Assembly (NCBI RefSeq): GCF_000955975.1 | Contig: NZ_JYJF01000128.1 | Coordinates: 1-18,275, forward strand | Source: Saccharothrix sp. ST-888 | Lineage (GTDB): Bacteria > Actinomycetota > Actinomycetes > Streptomycetales > Streptomycetaceae | Direction: 5' to 3' | DNA: 18,275 nucleotides | Shown here: positions 12,913 to 18,275 of the stretch, piece by piece | How positions within the stretch are numbered: position 1 is the stretch's first letter | Layout of the letters: every line of letters starts with the position of its first letter | Notes under the pieces: model-generated | Told to the model about the DNA's origin: nothing | The model's input: only the letters and a program-made list of their open reading frames with translations | Databases searched by the model: none | Translations under genes and position numbers: made by a program

Positions 12913-12986
12913 TGGAGCGGGCGACGAGAATCGAACTCGCGCTATAAGCTTGGGAAGCTCATGTTCTACCATTAAACTACGCCCGC
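12913..12986 (-). tRNA. tRNA-Gly (anticodon CCC), CCA encoded
   Basis: The full cloverleaf reads on the minus strand: acceptor GCGGGCG/CGCCCGC, D arm GTTT-AATGGTA-GAAC, anticodon arm TGAGC-TTCCCAA-GCTTA (anticodon CCC, codon GGG; one G-T wobble), 4-nt variable loop, T arm GCGAG-TTCGATT-CTCGT, discriminator T and encoded CCA. The 74-nt gene points its 3' end at the mobile element. tRNA 3' ends are the usual targets of this integrase type, so it is the probable attB/att junction; the core sequence cannot be set without the opposite end. Confidence 0.96.
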
Positions 12987-13368
12987 CTGATGAGCCGTCA
13001 GCGACTGCTCGATCGTTCCACACTCTACCCCATCCGAGGGGGTGCCCGGGCATGGCGTGAACGCGGCGCCGGGTCGATGCGCGCGGGTGGCGCGAGGCGT
13101 ACTGTGTGGGCCGTTCTGCTGGGCCGGGTGGGGCGGCGAGCCTCCGCGTGGAATGTCCGGAACATCCCCTAATGTGTCGCTGTCCTGGGCGTGGCACACG
13201 CGGATACCGGCCACTGGCACGGCAGTTCCGCAGAGGCGACGGTTCCCCCAGGGACGCAGGACCTCAGGACCGCAGGAACAGCAGGAACAGCAGGAACAGC
13301 AGGAACAGCAGCAGTGCAGCGCTGCCGCCGGAGCGGCGCGAGTACGGGGAAGAATGGGAAGGGGATCG
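12987..13368. other. Intergenic region, tRNA-Gly to zinc-ribbon gene
   Basis: A 382-nt stretch without a supported gene. The tRNA promoter should lie at its left end. It contains a 9-nt tandem repeat (13272-13307). GGAAC (about 13160) followed by TAATGT could be part of a promoter for the zinc-ribbon gene, but the match is weak. Confidence 0.5.
13272..13307. repeat. Four tandem copies of GCAGGAACA
   Basis: Four exact 9-nt units run without interruption (13272-13280, 13281-13289, 13290-13298, 13299-13307), then decay into GCAGCAG. They lie about 60 nt upstream of the zinc-ribbon gene, probably in its leader. Such a repeat is prone to length variation. Confidence 0.9.
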
Positions 13369-13590
13369 ATGGAGCAGCGCACCGTCGTTCGTTGTGCCGA
13401 GGGGCACCTGTTCAGCACCAGCACGTTCCCGATGCAGCAGCTCGGCCCCCGGCGGCTCGGTCCCGGCAGACTGATCCGCTGTCCGCAGTGCGGACGGCTG
13501 CGCAGTTCGGTACCGGCCGACGTGAACGAGCTGTCGGCGCCGCAGCTGGCCCGCGCGCTGGAGCTGGAGGCCGCTCCGTTCCTGGCCTGA
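13369..13590 (+). CDS. Small zinc-ribbon protein
   Basis: A 73-aa protein starting MEQRTVVRCAEGHLFSTSTF, with two metal-binding pairs: CAEGH (Cys9, His13) and CPQCG near residue 38. Spacing fits a small treble-clef or zinc ribbon. The C-terminal part (VNELSAPQLARALELEAAP) is helical. ATG at 13369 follows GGAAGGGGA; the frame is open further upstream through the 9-nt repeat, but that part has no start with an RBS. It is part of the chromosomal neighbourhood of dcd and is closed by a strong hairpin. Function unknown. Confidence 0.75.
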   Translation: MEQRTVVRCAEGHLFSTSTFPMQQLGPRRLGPGRLIRCPQCGRLRSSVPADVNELSAPQLARALELEAAPFLA

Positions 13591-13658
13591 GCGCCCTTCC
13601 TGGCTTGAGCGCCGATCCTGAGCGCCGGGCCGGAGAGGTGTCGCAGGGCAGGGCGGAG

Positions 13659-13696
13659 CACGTGGGCCCCGGTCGGATTCGGCCGGGGCCCACGTG
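13659..13696 (+). terminator. Terminator between zinc-ribbon gene and dcd
   Basis: CACGTGGGCCCCGG (13659-13672) and CCGGGGCCCACGTG (13683-13696) form a perfect 14-bp stem with a 10-nt loop. It ends 18 nt before the dcd start, so its right arm overlaps where the dcd -35 would be. Confidence 0.7.
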
Positions 13697-13702
13697 TGCA
13701 CG

Positions 13703-13708
13703 TACTCT
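13703..13708 (+). promoter_or_regulatory. -10 of dcd, probable leaderless transcript
   Basis: TACTCT ends 6 nt before the GTG start of dcd, and no Shine-Dalgarno is visible. Leaderless mRNAs are common in streptomycetes. The -35 would fall in the hairpin arm and is not recognisable. Confidence 0.4.
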
Positions 13709-13714
13709 CGAAGC

Positions 13715-14290
13715 GTGCTGCTCTCTGACAAGGACATCCGTACTGAGATCGACAAGGGCCGGGTCAAGATCGACCCGTTCGACCCTGCCATGGTCCAGCC
13801 CTCCAGCATCGACGTCCGGCTGGATCGTTTCTTCCGGGTGTTCGAGAACCACCGTTACCCGCACATCGACCCCTCAGAGGAGCAGCCGGACCTGACGCGG
13901 CTGGTCGAGCCGGAGGGCGACGACGCGTTCATCCTGCACCCGGGCGAGTTCGTGCTGGCCTCGACGTACGAGGTGATCACGCTCCCGGACGACGTCGCCT
14001 CCCGGTTGGAGGGCAAGTCGAGCCTCGGACGGCTCGGGCTGCTGACGCACTCCACGGCGGGCTTCATCGACCCCGGTTTCAGCGGGCACGTCACGCTGGA
14101 GCTGTCGAACGTGGCGACTCTCCCGATCAAGCTCTACCCGGGCATGAAGATCGGCCAGCTCTGCCTGTTCCGGCTCTCCTCGCCGTCCGAGCACCCGTAC
14201 GGCTCGCAGCGGTACGGCTCCCGCTACCAGGGCCAGCGCGGCCCGACGCCCTCGCGCTCGCACCTGAACTTCCACCGCACCCAGGTGTGA
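13715..14290 (+). CDS. dcd: dCTP deaminase
   Basis: A 191-aa enzyme that deaminates dCTP to dUTP in pyrimidine deoxynucleotide synthesis. Hallmarks are VQPSSIDVRLDRFFRVF (about residues 27-43), EGKSSLGRLGLLTHSTAGFI (about 107-126) and GFSGHVTLELSN with the catalytic Glu, followed by YPGMKIGQLCLFRL and a C-terminal KYQGQRGPTPSRS-like lid (here RYQGQRGPTPSRS). It is very similar to the mycobacterial enzyme, which also has dUTPase activity, so a bifunctional dCTP deaminase/dUTPase is possible. GTG at 13715 matches the usual MLLSDKD N-terminus; the 7 extra upstream codons are not expected. A 21-bp tandem duplication spans the stop codon. Confidence 0.96.
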   Translation: MLLSDKDIRTEIDKGRVKIDPFDPAMVQPSSIDVRLDRFFRVFENHRYPHIDPSEEQPDLTRLVEPEGDDAFILHPGEFVLASTYEVITLPDDVASRLEGKSSLGRLGLLTHSTAGFIDPGFSGHVTLELSNVATLPIKLYPGMKIGQLCLFRLSSPSEHPYGSQRYGSRYQGQRGPTPSRSHLNFHRTQV

Positions 14291-14316
14291 CACCGCCGCA
14301 TCCTGGTGTGACACCG
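14275..14316. repeat. 21-bp tandem duplication across dcd stop
   Basis: Positions 14275-14295 and 14296-14316 match at 19 of 21 bases (shared end GGTGTGACACCG). The first copy holds the dcd stop codon (TGA, 14288-14290); the second is untranslated. Confidence 0.8.
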
Positions 14317-14321
14317 AACCT

Positions 14322-14355
14322 GAGGGGGCGTACGGACTGAACCGTACGCCCCCTC
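14322..14355. terminator. Bidirectional terminator between dcd and AlaX-like gene
   Basis: GAGGGGGCGTACGG (14322-14335) and CCGTACGCCCCCTC (14342-14355) are perfect 14-bp arms around ACTGAA. It sits between two convergent genes and can serve both. Confidence 0.85.
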
Positions 14356-14363
14356 CGCCGTGT

Positions 14364-15257
14364 TCAGGCCCGCTTTGGCCGGGTGACCGCGACCAGCTCG
14401 CTGCCGTCCTCGGAGAGCAGCAACTCGGTACGCAGCTCGGCCAGTTCGCCGAGGTGGTGCAGGTGGGTGCCGCCGCAGAAGATCTCGGCCGGGCCGGCCG
14501 GGAGCTCGCAGCGCCAGCGGCGGCGGGCGGTCAGCTCGGGGCCCGGTACCTCGATCCGGACGGCGGCGTCGGCCGCGACCCAGGCGGCGAGCTGGGCGTT
14601 GACGGCCTCGGTGAGCGCGGGGATCGCCTCGGCCAGTGCGGGGTACTCCTCGGTGGCCTCCGCCGTGAAGCCCTTCTTGCGCAGGGACTTGCCGAGCCGG
14701 TAGGTGTCCGTGCTGGCCTCGGTGTCCATCACCGAGGAGGCCATGGCGAGGCTGTCGAAGTCGGGGTTGCCGAAGGCGTCGGCCCGGCCCGGGTCCTTGC
14801 GCCAGCGCGGGGCCAGGGCGGCGTTCAGGGCGAGCGCGAGCAGGTGGCAGCCGCTGTGGGAGGCGGAGAGCAGGGCGCGGCGCCCGGCGTCCACCCGCAG
14901 TTCGGCGACCTGGCCGACCGCCCCGGCCGGCTCCGTCCCGACCACGTGCAGCACCAGCCAGGACCACTCCTCGTCGCCCCGCCGCACCGGGATGTCGGCG
15001 CCGACCAGCAGCTCGCCGCCCTCGGGGCCGACAGCGCCGGTCAGGCAGTCCACCACCGGGTGGGTGACGCCGCCGACGGTGAGTTCACCGAGGTCGGCGG
15101 GCTGGTCGGGCCAGGTGTGGTCGAGCGGGTGGAACGGGGTCGCCTCGGTGACCACGGCGTACCGGCCGTCGGCCAGCGCGTGCACGGCGAGCACGGACGA
15201 CTCACCGCTCACCTCCCCGGCCGGGAAGCTGACGTGGGTGGTGGGCAGGACGGTCAT
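14364..15257 (-). CDS. AlaX-like alanyl-tRNA editing protein
   Basis: A 297-aa metal-dependent hydrolase related to the editing domain of alanyl-tRNA synthetase; such proteins hydrolyse mischarged Ser- or Gly-tRNA(Ala) in trans. The zinc motifs are visible: HSGCH (His134, His138) and CGGTH (Cys261, His265). The N-terminal beta-barrel part (about 1-115) includes PFHPLDHTWPDQP and GELTVGGVTHPVVD. ATG at 15257 has CGGAG 8 nt upstream; a longer open frame (to 15446) lacks support. It is read in the same direction as the Yip1-family gene upstream, with a 211-nt gap, so it may have its own promoter. Precise aminoacyl specificity cannot be judged from sequence. Confidence 0.85.
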   Translation of the reverse strand: MTVLPTTHVSFPAGEVSGESSVLAVHALADGRYAVVTEATPFHPLDHTWPDQPADLGELTVGGVTHPVVDCLTGAVGPEGGELLVGADIPVRRGDEEWSWLVLHVVGTEPAGAVGQVAELRVDAGRRALLSASHSGCHLLALALNAALAPRWRKDPGRADAFGNPDFDSLAMASSVMDTEASTDTYRLGKSLRKKGFTAEATEEYPALAEAIPALTEAVNAQLAAWVAADAAVRIEVPGPELTARRRWRCELPAGPAEIFCGGTHLHHLGELAELRTELLLSEDGSELVAVTRPKRA

Positions 15258-15413
15258 TCGATGGCTCCGTGCACGGGGAGTGAGTGAGTCCGAGAAGTCC
15301 GGGAGGACACATGCGGACCGGACATGTTCGAAAGGAACGCTGAAGAAACGCTGGTGGGGCAAGCGGGCCGGTGGACGGCGGGCTCGGACGGAAGCTGGGC
15401 AGTGCCACCCTAA

Positions 15414-15450
15414 TCCGGACACCGGCCCGGACACCGGCCCGGGCACCGCC
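15414..15450. repeat. 12-nt tandem repeats downstream of Yip1-family gene
   Basis: Three consecutive units close to CCGGACACCGGC (two exact, the third CCGGGCACCGCC) lie between the Yip1-family stop and the AlaX-like gene. No hairpin with a T-run is seen. Possibly part of a degenerate terminator. Confidence 0.6.
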
Positions 15451-15468
15451 CGAGCGGTCCGCCCCGGC

Positions 15469-16491
15469 TCAGCCCAGCGTCGGCAGCTTGATCAGCACCA
15501 GCAGCGCCAGCAGCTGCACCGCCGCCGCGCCCGCCGCCTTGCCCCAGGGCAGGTCGTGCAGTCGGCGCACCATGGTGGTCAGCAGGAAGGCGCAGAACAG
15601 CCAGGTCGCCCAGCCGAGCACCTGCACCACCGGGTTGCTCGCGGGCAGGAAGAGCGCGAACAGCAGCCGTGGCGCGTCCGTGGTCCAGCCGATCAGTACC
15701 GCCAGGCCCACCGTCGACTGCCAGGGTCCGTCGCCGCCGAACTGCCGGGCCAGCGCGTACGTCACCGCGCCGAGCATGCCCCCGGCCAGGGTGAACCCGA
15801 TCGCCGCCGCCACGATCGCCCAGGCGGCGACCGAGAAGGTGGAGTTGACCACGTCGTTGTGAGTGGCTCCCATGCCGAGCACGGCGAGCACGCCGTAGAT
15901 CAGCGAGACGGAGAGCGCGGGCAGCCACACCTGGTGGTCGCGCATCCGGTCGAAGGTCTTGGACGGCTCCCGGTACATGCCCGCCAGCAGCTGCTTCCAC
16001 GGCAGCCGCGGGCCGCCGGCGTGCGGCGCGGCCTGGCCGCCGGCCCGGTAGACGGCGACGTTGTCCTGTGCGGGGTAGCCCTGCTCGTCGTAACCCGGCC
16101 CGTAGCCCTGCTGCCGGCCCTGGTCCCGGTAGTCCTGCCCGTACGGCTCCTGCTGCCCGTACGGCTGCTGCTCGTAGGGCTGCTGGTACGGCGGCTCGCC
16201 GTACGGGTACGGCTGCTCGCCGACGGCGAAGGCCCGGGTGTGCCCCGGCTCGTCCGACCCCGGCGCACCCGCGTGCGCCGTCGGCCCGCCGGGGCCCGCC
16301 TCGCCCCGATAGCCATCGTGCGGCCCGGTGAAGAACTCGGGCTGCCCGGACGCGTACAGCGGCTCGTCCTGCTGCCCACGCCCGTACTGCCCCGCGTGCG
16401 CCCGCGCGCCCGAAGGCCCACCGGGCGCCGCCGGCCAGCCCTGTCGGGGGTCTGCGGCGCCCTGTCCGTTGTCGTATCCGTTGCCAGCCAC
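15469..16491 (-). CDS. Yip1-family integral membrane protein
   Basis: A 340-aa protein. Residues 1-165 are low-complexity and cytosolic, with a Tyr/Gln/Pro-rich stretch (91-121, repeated PYGQQ/QPYGQQ-type units) and many Gly. The C-terminal half has five hydrophobic helices: WLPALSVSLIYGVLAVLGMG, AWAIVAAAIGFTLAGGMLGA, VGLAVLIGWTTDAPRLLFAL, VLGWATWLFCAFLLTTMV and AAVQLLALLVLIKLP, the Yip1-domain layout. A GTG start at 16491 is used with only a weak RBS. The role in actinobacteria is not established. It lies upstream of the AlaX-like gene and downstream of the nucleotidyltransferase, all leftward. Confidence 0.82.
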   Translation of the reverse strand: MAGNGYDNGQGAADPRQGWPAAPGGPSGARAHAGQYGRGQQDEPLYASGQPEFFTGPHDGYRGEAGPGGPTAHAGAPGSDEPGHTRAFAVGEQPYPYGEPPYQQPYEQQPYGQQEPYGQDYRDQGRQQGYGPGYDEQGYPAQDNVAVYRAGGQAAPHAGGPRLPWKQLLAGMYREPSKTFDRMRDHQVWLPALSVSLIYGVLAVLGMGATHNDVVNSTFSVAAWAIVAAAIGFTLAGGMLGAVTYALARQFGGDGPWQSTVGLAVLIGWTTDAPRLLFALFLPASNPVVQVLGWATWLFCAFLLTTMVRRLHDLPWGKAAGAAAVQLLALLVLIKLPTLG

Positions 16492-16661
16492 GCATCGACG
16501 TTACCCGGTGCGGCTGACCGGGCGTCGGTTGATCAACAGGTCGACGAGAGATTGCAGCATCGCTGTGACACGCCGACGGCCCACCGGTCACTCACCGGCC
16601 GCCCACCGGCCGCCCAGCAGGCAGACCCGCCGGCCCACGGACCACCCGGCCGCCCCGTGCC

Positions 16662-17810
16662 CTACCGCTGCGCGCCGACCGACGGAGCGTGCACGACGGC
16701 CGCCGAGGTCTCCCCGGCCGGGCACCCGCCGGGGCCCGCCGTGGTGCGGACCGCGCCGACCGGCAGCAGGGTGCCGCAGGCGATCCGGATCCCGTTGGGG
16801 AGCTCGTTGTCGGACTCGACGATCGCGCCGTCCCCGATCACGGCGCCGTCGAGCGCCGTGCGCGCCCCGATCGTCGCGTACGCGCCGACGATGGAGTCCT
16901 TGACGAAGGCGTCCGCGCCGATCACCGCGCCCGGCAGGATCACACTGCCCTCGACGATCGCACCGGACTCGACCACCGAACCCTCGGAGACCACCGTGCC
17001 GGAGCTGAGCACCGCGCCGGGGTGGACCTCGGCGTCGGGCAGCAGCAGGGCCTCGCCGATCGGCCCCGGCACAGCCGGGGAGTCGACCTTGCCGAGCACC
17101 AGGTCGGCCGAGCCGCGCACGAAGGCCGCCGGAGTGCCCAGGTCGAGCCAGTACGAGGTGTCGACCACACCGCGCAGCAGGGCGCCGGTGGACAGCAGCT
17201 CGGGGAAGGTCTCGCGCTCGACCGAGACCTCGCGGCCGGTCGGGATGCGGTCGATCACCGATCGGGTGAAGACGTAGCACCCGGCGTTGATCTGGTCGGT
17301 GACGATCTGCTCGGGGGTCTCGGGCTTCTCCAGGAACTCCAGCACCCGCCCGTCCGCGTCGGTCGGCACCAGGCCGAAGGCGCGCGGGTCCTCGACCCGG
17401 GTGAGGTGCAGGGTGACGTCGGCCCCGGCGGCCACGTGGCCGTCGCGCAGGGCGGCGATGTCCACGCCGGAGAGGATGTCACCGTTGAAGACCAGGACCG
17501 GCTCGTCCGGGCCGCAGGTGAGGCCGGTGGCGGCGTTGCGGATCGCGCCGCCGGTACCCAGCGGCTCCTTCTCGGTGAGGTAGACCAGCTCGATGCCGTA
17601 CGGGCTGCCGTCCTTGAAGTGGTCGACGAAGACCTCGGCGAGGTACGAGGTGGCCAGCACCACCCGCGTGACACCGGCGGCGGCCGCGCGGGCCAGCTGG
17701 TGGGCGATGAAGGGCACGCCGGCGACGGGCAGCATCGGCTTGGGGGTGTGGGTGGTCAGCGGGCGCAGTCGTGTGCCCTTACCGCCGACCAGCATGATCG
17801 CCTCGGTCAT
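16662..17810 (-). CDS. Mannose-1-phosphate guanylyltransferase-like NDP-sugar pyrophosphorylase
   Basis: A 382-aa nucleotidyltransferase closely resembling the mycobacterial GDP-mannose pyrophosphorylase (Rv3264c). The N-terminal Rossmann-like domain shows AIMLVGGKGTRLRPLT (4-19), KPMLPVAGVPF (24-34), EKEPLGTGGAI, VLVFNGDILSG with the metal-binding Asp, and TDQINAGCYVF. The C-terminal part (about 245-345) is a left-handed beta-helix of hexapeptide repeats (VHPGAVLSSGTVVSEGSVVE, then GAVIGADAFVKDSIVGAYAT). The expected reaction is mannose-1-phosphate + GTP to GDP-mannose for glycan and lipid glycosylation; another NDP-sugar is possible. ATG at 17810 has GGGGAG about 12 nt upstream. It is separated from the Yip1-family gene by 170 nt. 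Confidence 0.88.
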   Translation of the reverse strand: MTEAIMLVGGKGTRLRPLTTHTPKPMLPVAGVPFIAHQLARAAAAGVTRVVLATSYLAEVFVDHFKDGSPYGIELVYLTEKEPLGTGGAIRNAATGLTCGPDEPVLVFNGDILSGVDIAALRDGHVAAGADVTLHLTRVEDPRAFGLVPTDADGRVLEFLEKPETPEQIVTDQINAGCYVFTRSVIDRIPTGREVSVERETFPELLSTGALLRGVVDTSYWLDLGTPAAFVRGSADLVLGKVDSPAVPGPIGEALLLPDAEVHPGAVLSSGTVVSEGSVVESGAIVEGSVILPGAVIGADAFVKDSIVGAYATIGARTALDGAVIGDGAIVESDNELPNGIRIACGTLLPVGAVRTTAGPGGCPAGETSAAVVHAPSVGAQR

Positions 17811-18112
17811 GGTCCGCGATTCTCCCCTTGTTCCGGTGTGGTGGCCGTTCCGCTGGTGACCCGGCCGGTTTCGTGGCCGGTGTCGCCATTCGGTGACATC
17901 TGACGTGTGACGTGTGACGTCCGACGTGGACGTGACTGCTCATCGGCCCCGTACAGGGCCCGTCAAGCGCCTACTGTATTTCGTTCCAAAGCAGGCCTGT
18001 TCCAGTGGCTGCTTGATCCTTATCACTGGATCATCGAAGTACCCCACAGACGATCGACCGGACGCTTAAACGAACATTAACGAAAGCCAAAGATCGTGTC
18101 CGGCAGAATGCG
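17811..18112. other. Intergenic/promoter region of the nucleotidyltransferase gene
   Basis: No gene is supported in about 300 nt. It contains heptamer repeats TGACGTG (17901-17934), overlapping small inverted repeats (TCCAGTG 18001-18007 with CACTGGA 18024-18030; TGATCC 18014-18019 with GGATCA 18028-18033) and an A-rich patch near 18066-18090. The leftward promoter should be here. TTGACG on the minus strand near 17965 is a possible -35 with a poor -10. Confidence 0.5.
17901..17934. repeat. Heptamer repeats TGACGTG upstream of nucleotidyltransferase
   Basis: TGACGTG, TGACGTG, TGACGTC and CGACGTG follow one another in 7-nt steps (17901-17928), then GACGTG once more. They lie about 90-120 nt upstream of the start codon. 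Confidence 0.75.
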
Positions 18113-18146
18113 TTCGGCCCCCACTCCGGGCGGAGTGGGGGCCGAA
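18113..18146 (-). terminator. Terminator of right-edge gene
   Basis: TTCGGCCCCCACTCC (18113-18127) and GGAGTGGGGGCCGAA (18132-18146) are perfect 15-bp arms with loop GGGC, 34 nt beyond the stop of the leftward right-edge gene. Confidence 0.85.
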
Positions 18147-18179
18147 CATCAGCCGAACTTCAACGGTCGCGCTTCAGGC

Positions 18180-18275
18180 TCAGACCTCGGCCGGCTCCGG
18201 CTCGGTGGGCTGGGCCTTGACCGAGTCGAGCAGCAGCTGGGCGACGTCGACCACCTTCAGGTGCTCCTTGGCGGC
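18180..18275 (-). CDS. C-terminal end of unidentified protein (5' part beyond right edge)
   Basis: The last 31 codons plus TGA (18182-18180) of a leftward gene. The peptide ends AAKEHLKVVDVAQLLLDSVK, then AQPTEPEPAEV: a short amphipathic helix and an acidic Pro/Glu tail. Codon use is strongly GC3-biased and a strong terminator follows, so it is coding. Too little is present to name a family. Confidence 0.7.
   Translation of the reverse strand, partial: AAKEHLKVVDVAQLLLDSVKAQPTEPEPAEV

Noticed and set aside
13272..13307. Tandem repeats as a CRISPR array
   Set aside because: Units are 9 nt with no spacers and no cas genes nearby.
14704..17277. Plus-strand frame of 857 codons across three leftward genes
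   Set aside because: It runs antisense through the AlaX-like, Yip1-family and nucleotidyltransferase genes and their gaps; composition is Arg/Pro/Ser low complexity with no motif.

Overview
The window is high-GC DNA with strong GC third-position bias, GTG and TTG starts, and gene families typical of Streptomycetaceae (Streptomyces or Kitasatospora). It has two parts: an integrated mobile element on the left (about 1-12,900) and a conserved chromosomal block on the right (about 12,913-18,275), which begins with a tRNA-Gly(CCC) gene. The 3' end of that tRNA faces the element, so it is the likely integration target. The far end of the element is probably off the left edge.

Mobile element. A leftward operon starts at about 7,070. 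It encodes a DnaD-like phage-type replication protein (5754-6812), an IstB/DnaC-like helicase-loader ATPase (5044-5757), a four-TM DUF2637 protein with a helical C-terminal domain (3969-4916), a MobC-like ribbon-helix-helix accessory protein (2939-3679) and a MobP-type relaxase (1179-2942). An unrecognised gene runs off the left edge (1-854). Rightwards lie an XRE-type regulator (7138-7701), a 41-codon small ORF (7942-8067), an excisionase (8321-8542) overlapping a tyrosine integrase (8542-9705), then a single-chain GmrSD-type restriction protein (DUF262 + DUF1524 HNH; 10142-11968) and a GNAT-like protein (12026-12547, minus). No FtsK/TraB translocase or type IV secretion gene is visible, so what is seen fits an integrative and mobilizable element with its own replication module and a defence cargo gene.

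How it may work (partly inference). The XRE regulator gene and the replication/mobilization operon have divergent promoters whose -10 hexamers lie on the same bases. One leader cassette of about 63 nt occurs three times: before the excisionase, before the small ORF, and (inverted) before the replication operon. This suggests that excision and replication are co-regulated. Inside the replication-protein gene, six TCCGGA palindromes sit in two groups of three with the same 10- and 11-nt spacing and are read in more than one codon phase. Together with the adjacent helicase loader this resembles the lambda O-ori-P arrangement, and I propose it as the replication origin.

Chromosomal block. After the tRNA-Gly and its terminator come a 73-aa zinc-ribbon protein, dcd (dCTP deaminase), an AlaX-like alanyl-tRNA editing protein, a Yip1-family membrane protein, a mannose-1-phosphate guanylyltransferase-like enzyme, and the last 31 codons of an unidentified gene. 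Clear hairpin terminators separate several of these units.
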